Below are positions 8,027 to 17,148 of a stretch of DNA of 64,000 nucleotides, in pieces. The notes beneath the pieces are model-generated. The model did no database searches and was not told the DNA's origin. It was given only the letters and a program-made list of their open reading frames with translations. The position numbers and the translations under genes are program-made. Each line of letters starts with the position of its first letter. Within the stretch, counting starts at the first letter, position 1. Origin of the DNA: Roseibium sp. Sym1 (lineage in GTDB: Bacteria > Pseudomonadota > Alphaproteobacteria > Rhizobiales > Stappiaceae); the NCBI RefSeq assembly GCF_027359675.1, contig NZ_CP114786.1, positions 1,740,501 through 1,804,500 of the forward strand. Direction: 5' to 3'.

Positions 8027-9206
8027 AGACGGTGTTTTCCACGATCACCGCGATGCCCTGACCGCCGCCGATGCACATGGTGGCCGCGCCGAGGCTGCCG
8101 CCGCTGCGTTTGAGTTCGTAGACAAGCTTGGTCATGATGATCGCGCCGGTGGCGCCGATCGGGTGGCCGAGGGCGACCGCACCGCCGTTCGGGTTGACCT
8201 TTTCCTCCGGCAGTCCGAGCAGGTCGTTGACCGCGCAGGCCTGCGCGGCAAAGGCCTCGTTCGATTCCACCACATCGAGATCACCGGCGGCAATGCCGGC
8301 CCGCTTCATCGCGATTTGCATGGCCGGAACCGGACCGATGCCCATCACCGCCGGATCGACACCGGCGATGCCGTAGGAGCGGATCTTTGCGAGTGGCGTC
8401 ACGCCGAGTTCCCTTGCCTTGTCGGCGCTCATCAGGATCAGCGCGGCGGCGCCGTCATTGAGGCCGGAGGCATTGCCGGCCGTCACCCGGCCGTCTTTCC
8501 TGAAGACGGGGCGGAGCTTCTCCATGTCCTCGATTTTTGCTTCGTGACGGACATGCTGGTCCGTGTCGAAGACGGTTTCCCGGCCCGGTCGTCCCAGGGT
8601 CAGGGGCACGATCTGGTCCTTGAAGAAGCCTGCCTTGATGGCTTCGCTGGCCCGGCGGTGGCTTTCCAGCGCAAAGGCGTCCTGGCGTTCGCGCGAGATG
8701 CCGTGTTCCTCGGCGACGTTTTCCGCCGTCACGCCCATGTGGCCGATGCCGAACGGGTCGTGCAGGGCGCCGGTCATCATGTCGACGATCGGCGCATCGC
8801 CCATTTTCTGGCCGAACCGGGCACCGGGCAGAGAATAGCCGGCACGGCTCATGTTTTCCGCGCCGCCGGCGAGCGCAACCTCGCCGTCGCCAAGCGTGAT
8901 CGCCTGGACCGCGGAGACGATCGCCTGCAGGCCGCTGCCGCAAAGCCGGTTCATGGTCAGCGCCGGGGCGTGATCGGGAACACCCGCCTGACGGGACGCA
9001 ACGCGCGAGAGATACATGTCGCGCGGCTCGGTGTGGATGACATTGCCGAAAAAGGCCTGGTCGATCACGCCCGGCTCGATCCCCGCCCGCTCGATCGCGG
9101 CCTTGGCGACCGTGGTGGCCAGGTCACAGGGCGGGCTGTCCTTCAGCGCGCCGCCGAAACTTCCGACCGCCGTCCGCGCGGCGCTTGCAATCACGATGTC
9201 TGTCAT
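8025..9206 (-). CDS. bktB: Beta-ketothiolase / acetyl-CoA acetyltransferase
   Basis: 393 residues, the usual thiolase length. The acyl-accepting cysteine is C89 in [10 protein letters not shown]; the catalytic histidine is H348 in GHPIGATGA and the second cysteine is C378 in MCIGGGQG. It catalyses condensation or cleavage of beta-ketoacyl-CoA in the cytosol. The segments [17 protein letters not shown] and [20 protein letters not shown] are closer to BktB-type enzymes than to classic AtoB, so acceptance of longer substrates is possible. No phaB or phaC is adjacent. A broken copy of its 3' end lies 0.9 kb away at 7111-7153. Confidence 0.93.
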   Translation of the reverse strand: MTDIVIASAARTAVGSFGGALKDSPPCDLATTVAKAAIERAGIEPGVIDQAFFGNVIHTEPRDMYLSRVASRQAGVPDHAPALTMNRLCGSGLQAIVSAVQAITLGDGEVALAGGAENMSRAGYSLPGARFGQKMGDAPIVDMMTGALHDPFGIGHMGVTAENVAEEHGISRERQDAFALESHRRASEAIKAGFFKDQIVPLTLGRPGRETVFDTDQHVRHEAKIEDMEKLRPVFRKDGRVTAGNASGLNDGAAALILMSADKARELGVTPLAKIRSYGIAGVDPAVMGIGPVPAMQIAMKRAGIAAGDLDVVESNEAFAAQACAVNDLLGLPEEKVNPNGGAVALGHPIGATGAIIMTKLVYELKRSGGSLGAATMCIGGGQGIAVIVENTV

Positions 9207-9302
9207 GAATCCATTCCTTTAACGTCAACTTCCGTCGACCTTGCCTCTTTTGTCCGGCGACTTCCAGTCGGCAAAACGGTGAGCATCTGCAGCATGCGGG
9301 CG

Positions 9303-10292
9303 TCAGATCTTCAACAGGACCGAGCCTGCACGCTCCCCGGCGGCGATGATGTCATGGGCTTTCGCGCAGTCGGCGAGGTCCAGGACATCAGAGATCCGGA
9401 ATGTGAGGGCGTTCTTCTCCAGAAGGTCCGACAGGTTGCCGACGGCCGCGGCGCGCTCGGCTTCGGAGAGAAGATAGACCAGCACAAGGTCGAGGTGGGC
9501 TGCCTTGAACATCAAGGGATAGAACGGCAGCACCGGGGTCATGTCCTTGGCCGAACCATAGGCGGCGATGGTGCCGCGCTCGGCAATGACCTTTGTGTCG
9601 GTCTCGGCATTCCGGCCGAATTCGACCTCGACGATCCGGTCGACCAGCTTGCCGCCGGTGGCTTCCAGGATCTGGTCAGCCAGATCGTCGGCGGTATAAT
9701 CGAAGACATGCGCCGCGCCGGCGTCGCGGGCCGCCTGCAGTCCGGCGCTGCCGCGTGCGGTCGCAAGCACCGTTGCGCCGCTGGACGCAGCCACCTGGAT
9801 CGCCAGATGGCCGACGGTTCCGGCGCCGCCGCTGACAAGCACGGTTTTCCCCGCGACGGGTCCACCGGCGAGCACCGCATGCACCGCGGTCAGGCCGGGG
9901 ATGCCGAGGATGGCGCCTTCCTCGAAGGAGACGCTGTCCGGCAGTGTCACGGCCTGGATTTCCGGAACGGCGATATGCTCCGCAGCCGTCCCGAAGGCGC
10001 GCTGCCACTGTCCGTTCCAGATCCAGACCCGTTGGCCGATCCGGGCCCTGGAAACGCCCTCGCCGACTGCCTCGATCACGCCGGCGCCGTCGCTGTGCGG
10101 GATGATCTTGGGAAAGGGTGGCTCGGTCACGCCCGGACGGCCTCCGGCGCGGGCGCGTATATCCGACGGATTGACCCCGGAGGTGGAAAGGCGCACCAGG
10201 ACCTCGCCGGCAGCGGGATCGGGTGTCGGCAGGTCCTCGAGTGTCAGGACCTCGCCTGCCGGGCCGAACCGGTCATAGGTGATCGCGCGCAT
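9303..10292 (-). CDS. Zinc-independent quinone oxidoreductase (MDR family)
   Basis: 329 residues. Medium-chain dehydrogenase/reductase fold: GroES-like N-terminal half with SGVNPSDIRARAG, then a Rossmann NADPH site around VLVSGGAGTVGHLAIQVA. The structural zinc cysteines and the catalytic zinc ligands of alcohol dehydrogenases are absent, which places it among quinone oxidoreductase or enoyl reductase-like members (QOR). It probably reduces quinones or alpha,beta-unsaturated carbonyls with NADPH. It follows the thiolase gene after 96 bp on the same strand and may or may not be co-transcribed. Confidence 0.87.
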   Translation of the reverse strand: MRAITYDRFGPAGEVLTLEDLPTPDPAAGEVLVRLSTSGVNPSDIRARAGGRPGVTEPPFPKIIPHSDGAGVIEAVGEGVSRARIGQRVWIWNGQWQRAFGTAAEHIAVPEIQAVTLPDSVSFEEGAILGIPGLTAVHAVLAGGPVAGKTVLVSGGAGTVGHLAIQVAASSGATVLATARGSAGLQAARDAGAAHVFDYTADDLADQILEATGGKLVDRIVEVEFGRNAETDTKVIAERGTIAAYGSAKDMTPVLPFYPLMFKAAHLDLVLVYLLSEAERAAAVGNLSDLLEKNALTFRISDVLDLADCAKAHDIIAAGERAGSVLLKI

Positions 10293-10370
10293 GGCTGTCT
10301 CCCTGGAATTTTCTCACCGGACTACCGGCATAACGGTCGACGGGCCCGAAGGGAAGGCGGCAGGCAGCGC

Positions 10371-11345
10371 TCACGCTCTGAAGGTGGCGTCAAACACCTT
10401 CTCGTAGATCTGCTTCACGGCGGCCGTTTCTTCCCAGCCCTGGCGGTAGAGATTGGAAAGGCCCGGCGCGGCATTGACCTCCAGCACCACGGCGGCGGTG
10501 TCCGGGCGCTGCTCGAAGGGCGCGATCAGGTCGACGCCGGCATATCGCAGGCCAAGCGCACGAACCGCCTGGCGGGCCATGGCGTGAATGTCGGGGGTGA
10601 GTGCGGCGGTGATGATCTTGGCCGTGCCGCCGGAAGAGAGATTCGAGACCGGCAACAGCGCCACGGTCTGTCCGGCTTCCGGCACGCTTTCCAGCATCAG
10701 GGCCTGCTGGGAAAGTTCGAAATCAATGCGGCCGTCCGAGGGGTCGATGCCCGGATGCGCGTCGACCAGCTCCGCAAGACTGCTGGTGCCGTCGCCTGTG
10801 ACCTGCGGAGCGTGGCGCTCGAACGCACACAGAACCTCGCCATCAAGCACGAGGACCCGGAGGTCGGTTCCGCGGATCTCTTCCTGGACCAGCATGGCCG
10901 GGTGGCTCTTGGCCAGGATCGTGAGAGCGCTTTGCAGCGTGTGATAGGTGTCGACCCGCATGACGCCCCGGCCTTCCTGGCCTTCGTTCGGCTTCACATA
11001 GAGCGGGAAGCCGGTGTCCTCGGCAAAGTCGAGCACGTCTTCCGGCGGCCGCTTGCCGGTGCGGACCTCGTCGCCCTGCACGAAATGGCTGGCGGGCACG
11101 GCAATGCCGGCCTCTTTCAGGAACCGGCAGGCATAGGCCTTGTCGTTGGCGATTTCGGCGGCACCATAGGGGTTGAGGTCGAACCGTGTGCCCTTGAAGA
11201 ACCAGCGCCGGCCGGAGCGGTTTTCAACATAGCCGGCATGGCCGTGCGGATCTCCGGTCGTCAGGCTGAGACCCTTGCCGGCGCAGTAGCTTTCGAGCAG
11301 CTGGCAGACGACCGACCGGCTGCCCGGGGTGGTGTCACCGGTCAC
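10371..11345 (-). CDS. ATP-grasp ligase, RimK/cyanophycin-synthetase-like
   Basis: 324 residues. The central and C-terminal parts form an ATP-grasp domain: FPLYVKPNEGQEGRGV (phosphate-binding loop region), MLVQEEIRGTDLRVLVLDG, and a C-terminal metal-binding VVLEVNAAPGLSNLYR. This combination is typical of carboxylate-amine ligases such as RimK, cyanophycin synthetase or the GshF ATP-grasp half. It is a single-domain stand-alone version, without the N-terminal or Mur-ligase domains of those enzymes. It starts with GTG 18 bp after lolA, so the two are probably one transcript. The two substrates joined are unknown. Confidence 0.83.
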   Translation of the reverse strand: MTGDTTPGSRSVVCQLLESYCAGKGLSLTTGDPHGHAGYVENRSGRRWFFKGTRFDLNPYGAAEIANDKAYACRFLKEAGIAVPASHFVQGDEVRTGKRPPEDVLDFAEDTGFPLYVKPNEGQEGRGVMRVDTYHTLQSALTILAKSHPAMLVQEEIRGTDLRVLVLDGEVLCAFERHAPQVTGDGTSSLAELVDAHPGIDPSDGRIDFELSQQALMLESVPEAGQTVALLPVSNLSSGGTAKIITAALTPDIHAMARQAVRALGLRYAGVDLIAPFEQRPDTAAVVLEVNAAPGLSNLYRQGWEETAAVKQIYEKVFDATFRA

Positions 11346-11363
11346 GGAACTGTCCGGTGCCCG

Positions 11364-12011
11364 TCAATTCTTGTCCTGGCGCGCGTTGGCCAGGTAGTCG
11401 ATCTTGAACAGGTCGGGATTGGTCGGAGCGTTGGACACGACATTGTAGACCGCGACCGAGGTGTCATAGCCCTGCTGGTCGGTGACCGTCCATTGTTTCA
11501 GGGCGTAGTCCTTGGCATCGAAGATCAGCGTCAGCGTGCCCGAATTGAACTTGGTCTTGTCGAAAATGGTGACCGTGACCAGGTCCTCTTCCACCAGCAC
11601 GTTGGTGACATTCGTGTCCCGTTGCAGGTCGATGCTGTCGGACAGCAGGAAGCGCAGCGGCGTCTGCCCCAGCGGCCAGATGTCCTGGGTGTTGAGCTTG
11701 CGGTCGCGCACGGAGACCGACTTGCCGTCGGCGACGATGTCGAGCACGGACGGCTTGTTGTAGTAGAATCGCACCTTGCCCGGCCGGGCCATGTAGAACT
11801 TGCCGTCCGACTGGGACCCGTCGGGACCGAACTGGATGAAGTCGCCATGCATGGTCTTCACCGAGTTGAAGTAGGAATTCAGATCCTTGAGCGTCTTCTG
11901 TTCCTGCTCGGTGAGCGCGCTTGCCGGAAGCAATGCCGAGAGGGACAGGACTGCGGCCAGGCCTGCTGCCGCTACGGGCTTGATCAGACGAAGGGCGAGG
12001 CGTTTCAACAT
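11364..12011 (-). CDS. lolA: Outer-membrane lipoprotein carrier protein LolA
   Basis: 215 residues with a signal peptide (AAGLAAVLSLSALLPASA, about 16-33). The mature protein shows the LolA beta-barrel signature: TMHGDFIQFGPDG, GKFYMARPGKVRFYYN, then PLRFLLSD and LTLIFDAKDYALKQW. LolA ferries lipoproteins through the periplasm from LolCDE to the outer membrane. It lies downstream of ftsK, a conserved arrangement in many proteobacteria, with a 115-bp gap that could contain its own promoter. Confidence 0.92.
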   Translation of the reverse strand: MLKRLALRLIKPVAAAGLAAVLSLSALLPASALTEQEQKTLKDLNSYFNSVKTMHGDFIQFGPDGSQSDGKFYMARPGKVRFYYNKPSVLDIVADGKSVSVRDRKLNTQDIWPLGQTPLRFLLSDSIDLQRDTNVTNVLVEEDLVTVTIFDKTKFNSGTLTLIFDAKDYALKQWTVTDQQGYDTSVAVYNVVSNAPTNPDLFKIDYLANARQDKN

Positions 12012-12126
12012 GATGCAATGTCCTAAGTCGTTTTCTCTGTCACACGGTTCCCCTTAGCTAGGGATCGTGTGTGGCAAAGCTTTGGCATCCTTGTTCATAA
12101 TTCCACAAAACTTGCCGGAAGACGTA

Positions 12127-14877
12127 TCAAAATTCCTCTTCGACGCCGTTCTGCACGAGAATTTCCCGCTTGCCGGCGTGGTTGGCCGGGCTGATCAGCC
12201 CTTCCTGCTCCATGCGTTCGATCAGCGAGGCGGCGCGGTTGTAGCCGATCGACAGGCGCCGCTGGACATAGGAGGTCGAGGCCTTCTTGTCGCGCAGGAC
12301 GATGGCCACGGCCTTGTCGTAAAGGTCGTTGCCCTCGTCGCCGCCGCCCAGTCCGCCACCGCCGTCATACGGGCTGTCGCCTTCGTCGTCCTCTTCGGTC
12401 ACCGCTTCCAGATATTGCGGCGTGCCCTGGACCTTCAGGTGCTTGACGATGTCCTCGACCTCGTCGTCTGAAACGAACGGACCGTGGACACGCTGGATAC
12501 GGCCGCCACCGGCCATATAGAGCATGTCGCCCATGCCGAGCAGCTGTTCGGCGCCCATTTCACCCAGGATCGTGCGGCTGTCGATCTTCGAGGTGACCTG
12601 GAAGGAGATCCGGGTCGGGAAGTTTGCCTTGATCGTGCCGGTGATGACATCCACCGACGGACGCTGGGTGGCCATGATCAGGTGGATGCCGGCGGCACGG
12701 GCCATCTGGGCGAGGCGCTGGATCGCGCCTTCGATGTCCTTGCCGGCCACCATCATCAGGTCGGCCATTTCGTCGACGATGACGACGATATACGGCATTG
12801 CCTCGAGCGGCAGTTCCTCTTCCTCGTAGATGGGCTGGCCGGTGTCACGGTCGAAGCCGGTCTGGACGGTGCGGGTGAAGCTCTCGTTCTTTTCCAGCGC
12901 CTGCTTGATGCGGGTGTTGTAGCCGTCGATGTTGCGGACGCCCATCTTGGACATCTTCTTGTAGCGGTCCTCCATCTCGCGGACGGTCCACTTCAACGCG
13001 ACGACGGCCTTTTTCGGATCGGTCACCACCGGGGTGAGGAGATGCGGAATGCCGTCATAGATCGACAGTTCCAGCATCTTCGGATCGATCATGATCATCT
13101 TGCACTGATCCGGAGTGAGCCGGTAGAGCAGCGACAGGATCATGGTGTTGATCGAGACCGACTTGCCCGAACCGGTGGTCCCGGCGACCAGCAGGTGCGG
13201 CATGCGGGCGAGATCGGCGACAACGCTTTCGCCGTTGATGGTCTTGCCGAGCGCCAGCGCCAGTTTCGACTTTGATTTCTCGAAGTCCTGGGCCGCCAGA
13301 AGTTCCCGGAGATAGACGGTCTCGCGCCGCGCATTGGGCAGCTCGATGCCGATGGCGTTCTTGCCCGGAATGACGGCGACGCGGGCGGAGATCGCGCTCA
13401 TGGAGCGGGCGATGTCGTCGGCAAGGCCGATGACACGCGAGGACTTGATGCCCGGTGCCGGTTCCAGTTCATAGAGCGTGACGACGGGGCCGGGGCGGAC
13501 CTCGAGGATCTCGCCGCGGACGCCGAAATCCTCCAGGACGCCTTCCAGGATGCGGGCATTCTGTTCCAGGGCGTCGGCCGACAGGCCCGGCACCTTGCCG
13601 CCGGCCTTCGGTTCGGCGAGGAAGCGCAGCGGGGGCAGCTCGTATTCTTCCGCTGCTCCCAGGAAGGATGGCTGTGCTTCCTCGATCGCACGCTTGCTCT
13701 GTTTCGGGCGCGGGGCTTGCGGGACGACCCGCCCGGCCTGCGGAGCAGGTTGCTGAGGCGCGGCCCTGGCGGGCTCCGGTGCGGCGATGCCGACGGGCAT
13801 GGCCTGCTGGCCCGAGACCGGTCCCTTGTCGATCAGGAGGTCATCCGGTTCGAAGGTGTCACCCTCCTCCGCATAAGGGTCGCCGGCTTGCGGATCGTCC
13901 GGATCGTCGTCGGGATGGCGGCCTCGCTCGTAGAACTCGTCGAGCCCGTCGTCGTCCCCTTGCATCAGCCGGCCGGTCAGGGCCCTGCGGAACGCCTTCA
14001 GGCGGCTGCCCTGGTCGCCGTCCTCGGGTTCATATTCCGCTTCAAGCTCGTCCTCGGACCAGTCCTCGTCCTCCATAGGCCGCGTGCGCCGCAGGCCGGT
14101 CAAGCGGCGCAGCTGGGCGGCGGCAAGCAGGCCCCAGTGTCCCATCTGGCCCATCGCCGCGCTGGCCAGCATGGCAAGTCGCGATTCGCCGTCCTCTTCA
14201 TCGAAGTCGAGCTCGTCCTCGATCGACTTGCCGTGGCCCGTGGGGGTCTGGCCGGGTTCAATGCGCTGGGCAGGGGCACCGGCGGCGCCGAGCCAGCCGG
14301 CCGCGGCCAGCAGGAACAGGACAGCGGGAACGCCAAGCCCGAGACCGCCGACGATGGTCGCCGCGCCTCCGGTCATGTTGTCCGTGATCACGGCCGGAAC
14401 GCTGTGAACGGTGTCCCCCAGGAAGCCGCCGAGACCCGTGGGCAACGGCCAGCTTTCCGGCACCGGCAGCGCGGCGAGCGCACCGGCGGCGAGGCCGGAC
14501 CCGACGAGCCAGAAAAACAGCCGCTTGCGGCCGATGCCAAGCGCATGCCCGGTCAGGAGACGCCAGCCCCACAGGACCAGGGGAACCAGGAACACGGCGG
14601 TGGCCAGACCGATGGTCTGCATCAGGATGTCGGCCAGGATCGCGCCGGGCGTGCCGAGCGCGTTGCGGACCGGATCTCCGGTAGCGTGGTTGAGGCTCGG
14701 GTCGCTGACCGACCAGGTCGCCAGCGCGGCCGCCAGCATCGCGGCGAAGGCAATGATGCCGAGACCGGCGGCGCCGACCAGGTTGCGCCGGAGGAAGCGC
14801 TTGAACGGGCTTTCGGTGTCGAGAAGATCGACCGAAGACCTGCGGCCGTTGCCGCGAACTGCGCTGGCCCGTCTCAT
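12127..14877 (-). CDS. ftsK: DNA translocase FtsK
   Basis: 916 residues. The N-terminus carries four membrane helices (within about 25-200) that anchor it at the septum. A long acidic, proline/glutamine-rich linker (about 210-410) contains [13 protein letters not shown] and [10 protein letters not shown] stretches. The motor has Walker A GTTGSGKS at 566-573 and Walker [15 protein letters not shown]. The C-terminal gamma winged helix ([30 protein letters not shown]) reads KOPS sites and contacts XerD. It moves chromosome termini at division. The start is ATG 14877, where it overlaps the upstream aminotransferase stop as ATGA; the longer frame from 15075 lies inside that gene. Confidence 0.95.
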   Translation of the reverse strand: MRRASAVRGNGRRSSVDLLDTESPFKRFLRRNLVGAAGLGIIAFAAMLAAALATWSVSDPSLNHATGDPVRNALGTPGAILADILMQTIGLATAVFLVPLVLWGWRLLTGHALGIGRKRLFFWLVGSGLAAGALAALPVPESWPLPTGLGGFLGDTVHSVPAVITDNMTGGAATIVGGLGLGVPAVLFLLAAAGWLGAAGAPAQRIEPGQTPTGHGKSIEDELDFDEEDGESRLAMLASAAMGQMGHWGLLAAAQLRRLTGLRRTRPMEDEDWSEDELEAEYEPEDGDQGSRLKAFRRALTGRLMQGDDDGLDEFYERGRHPDDDPDDPQAGDPYAEEGDTFEPDDLLIDKGPVSGQQAMPVGIAAPEPARAAPQQPAPQAGRVVPQAPRPKQSKRAIEEAQPSFLGAAEEYELPPLRFLAEPKAGGKVPGLSADALEQNARILEGVLEDFGVRGEILEVRPGPVVTLYELEPAPGIKSSRVIGLADDIARSMSAISARVAVIPGKNAIGIELPNARRETVYLRELLAAQDFEKSKSKLALALGKTINGESVVADLARMPHLLVAGTTGSGKSVSINTMILSLLYRLTPDQCKMIMIDPKMLELSIYDGIPHLLTPVVTDPKKAVVALKWTVREMEDRYKKMSKMGVRNIDGYNTRIKQALEKNESFTRTVQTGFDRDTGQPIYEEEELPLEAMPYIVVIVDEMADLMMVAGKDIEGAIQRLAQMARAAGIHLIMATQRPSVDVITGTIKANFPTRISFQVTSKIDSRTILGEMGAEQLLGMGDMLYMAGGGRIQRVHGPFVSDDEVEDIVKHLKVQGTPQYLEAVTEEDDEGDSPYDGGGGLGGGDEGNDLYDKAVAIVLRDKKASTSYVQRRLSIGYNRAASLIERMEQEGLISPANHAGKREILVQNGVEEEF

Positions 14878-16097
14878 TGCGTGTCTCCCATCCAGTTTGC
14901 CAAACGGTCGAGGGCGATTCTGGCCTGTTCCAGGGGTGCCGCCAGGCTGATCCTGATGTAGTTCCGTCCAGGATTGCTGCCGTCCGACTGATCCGAGGCC
15001 AGGAAGCTGCCCGGCAGAACCTTGAGGCCGGCGTCGCGCCAAAGGGACCTGGTCACCGAGATGCCGTCGCCCCAACGGCTGACATCGAGCCAGAGGAAAA
15101 ACCCGGCTTCCGGTGTCACCGGACCCAGGATCGGGCCGAGGATTTCTTCGGCGGCAGCGAATTTTTCGTTGTAGAGCCGGCGATTTTCAATGACGTGGGC
15201 CTCGTCCTGGTAGGCACGCACGGCCACGGCCTGGGCCGGGAGCGGCACCTGCGGCGCGGCCAGACCCCGGAATTTCGCCCATTTTCTCAGGAAATCCGGG
15301 TCGCCTGCGGCAAAGCCGCATCTGAGGCCCGCCAGATTGGAGCGCTTCGAAAGCGAGTTCAGCACGATGATCTTGGCAAAGCCCTCGCCCATTTGCACGG
15401 CGGCTTCCAGAATGCCCGGAGGCGGGGTCTTGCGGTAGATCTCCGAATAGCATTCGTCCGCGAAGATGAAGAACCGGTGCTTGCGTGCCAGGGCGATCAG
15501 CCGCTGCCAGTAGGCGATGTCGGCGACATAGCCTTCCGGGTTGGTCGGCGAGGCGACGTAAAAGGCGACGGTGCGGTCGAGCAGATCCGTATCGAGACTG
15601 TCCAGATCCGGCAGAAAGTTGTTGCCGGCGACCGCGTCGAGCAGAACCGCCTCGCCGTCGGCCACATGGGCCGCTGCGGCATAGGTCTGGTAAAACGGGT
15701 TGGGCAGGATCACGGCCGGATGATCCAGGCCCTTGTCCAGCTGGTCGCGCGCAGCGATCGCACCAAAGGACAGGCCTTCACGGGAGCCGTTGAGCGGCAG
15801 CACGCCGTCTTCCGGGTCGATTGTGCCGCCAAGCGCATAGCGCTTGTCCAGCCAGGTCGCCACTGTCCGCCGGAATTCCGGTGACCCCTTGATGGGCGGA
15901 TACCGCCGGAAGTCCGCCATGTTTTCCGTCAGAACTTCCGCGGTAAACTCCGGAATCGCGTGTTGCGGCTCGCCAATGGTCATGATGATCGGGTCGAGAC
16001 CCGGTGTCTCGCCGTCCAGGAGATCGGCAAGACGTTGAAACGGATTGGAGCTCGGCAGGGAGACACCGCGCTGATAGGGCTTTGGGCTGGCAATCAT
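14874..16097 (-). CDS. dapC: PLP aminotransferase, probable succinyldiaminopimelate transaminase
   Basis: 407 residues, fold-type I aminotransferase. The PLP lysine is K251 in [14 protein letters not shown]214 and Y217 in [10 protein letters not shown] contact the cofactor; the N-terminal [11 protein letters not shown] and [11 protein letters not shown] blocks fit the DapC subgroup of class I/II enzymes. DapC converts N-succinyl-2-amino-6-ketopimelate to N-succinyl-LL-diaminopimelate for lysine and peptidoglycan. dapF is also in the window but far away. It is the first gene of a probable operon with ftsK (4-bp ATGA overlap). The exact substrate is inferred from subgroup resemblance. Confidence 0.82.
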   Translation of the reverse strand: MIASPKPYQRGVSLPSSNPFQRLADLLDGETPGLDPIIMTIGEPQHAIPEFTAEVLTENMADFRRYPPIKGSPEFRRTVATWLDKRYALGGTIDPEDGVLPLNGSREGLSFGAIAARDQLDKGLDHPAVILPNPFYQTYAAAAHVADGEAVLLDAVAGNNFLPDLDSLDTDLLDRTVAFYVASPTNPEGYVADIAYWQRLIALARKHRFFIFADECYSEIYRKTPPPGILEAAVQMGEGFAKIIVLNSLSKRSNLAGLRCGFAAGDPDFLRKWAKFRGLAAPQVPLPAQAVAVRAYQDEAHVIENRRLYNEKFAAAEEILGPILGPVTPEAGFFLWLDVSRWGDGISVTRSLWRDAGLKVLPGSFLASDQSDGSNPGRNYIRISLAAPLEQARIALDRLANWMGDTQ

Positions 16098-16267
16098 CTA
16101 TGATCCGGCAGTCGTGACGCATAACTTTGCGACGACCCTATCGCCTGCTTGGTAAATCTCTTATTAACCAAGCGGGCCGGGGACAACACATTCCGACAAT
16201 TGTTCCGCCCGGTGAACTTTACTAATCTCGGCCTTCACACCTTGTCATTGACCGCAAAGAGCCTCTC

Positions 16268-16921
16268 ATGCCGGCGAGAAAAGATCCGATCTCCGTTGTC
16301 TGCTTCGGCGATTCCCTGACCTGGGGCTTCAACCCGGTGGACAAGTCCCGGTACGGCCATGACATCCGCTGGACGCGGCTCTTGCAGGGCGAACTCGGGC
16401 CGGATTTCTATGTGATCGAGGAAGGCGTCAACGGACGCACGACCGTCTTCGAGGACCCGGTCAAGGGCGACAAGAACGGGCTCAAGCACCTGGAAACCGT
16501 GCGCAAGACCCACATGCCGATCGATGTCCTGGTCATGATGCTCGGCACCAACGACCTGCAGGCGCGTTTCGGCATGAACGCAGACACGATCGCGATCGCC
16601 ATGGGCCGGCTTCTGGATTTCGCACGCCGTCCGACGGATGACGCGGAAGGCCGGGCACCGAAGGTGCTCCTGATGGCACCGCCGCCGCTCGCCCCCATGG
16701 CAGGCACGCCTTTCGTGGCGCAATTCAGCGATCAGAGTGTTGCCGAATCCCACCGCCTCGCCGCGTGCTACCGGGAAAAGGCCACCGAATATGGCGCGGC
16801 CTTTTTCGACACGGGCACGGTGATTTCGGCAAGCGCGGTGGACGCCATCCATTTCGACGCCAAACCGCAGGCCGGACTGGCCGCGGCCGTCGCGGTGGAG
16901 GTGCGCAAGCTGGCTGATTGA
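16268..16921 (+). CDS. SGNH/GDSL-family esterase
   Basis: 217 residues. All four SGNH blocks are visible: CFGDSLTWGF (nucleophile Ser, block I), the Gly in EEGVNGRTT (block II), MLGTNDLQ (Asn, block III) and DAIHFDA (Asp and His, block V). No signal peptide, so it is probably cytosolic. The wording is closest to the arylesterase/acyl-hydrolase branch of SGNH proteins. It is divergent from the dapC-ftsK operon, with 170 bp between. Natural substrate unknown. Confidence 0.88.
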   Translation: MPARKDPISVVCFGDSLTWGFNPVDKSRYGHDIRWTRLLQGELGPDFYVIEEGVNGRTTVFEDPVKGDKNGLKHLETVRKTHMPIDVLVMMLGTNDLQARFGMNADTIAIAMGRLLDFARRPTDDAEGRAPKVLLMAPPPLAPMAGTPFVAQFSDQSVAESHRLAACYREKATEYGAAFFDTGTVISASAVDAIHFDAKPQAGLAAAVAVEVRKLAD

Positions 16922-17148
16922 GATCTGATAGCCAGTTTTTCGGGGGGCAGACTTGTACCCGCGCCGATCCTGGCAACTCCCCGAACCTGGGCGGGAAAGA
17001 CCGTGTCTTAGGGGATATTCCGATACCTCGATTACTTCTACAATTTCAGGCGCGCATTAGGCTTCGATTCAGACTGTAAACCTATAAGTTGTGGTGGCCG
17101 CCATTGGGTGGCTTTTGGACGTATAGATTTATGGTTGGAGGTTTCCGA

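Noticed and set aside
7965..12026. 1353-codon open frame on the plus strand
   Set aside because: It runs antisense through four well-identified minus-strand genes (thiolase, quinone oxidoreductase, ATP-grasp, LolA). Its product is low-complexity, rich in D/G/R/H, with no domain: a product of high-GC codon bias.
14878..15075. 66-residue N-terminal extension of FtsK
   Set aside because: It lies inside the dapC-like gene; the ATG at 14877 overlaps that gene's stop as ATGA and gives the normal FtsK N-terminus.
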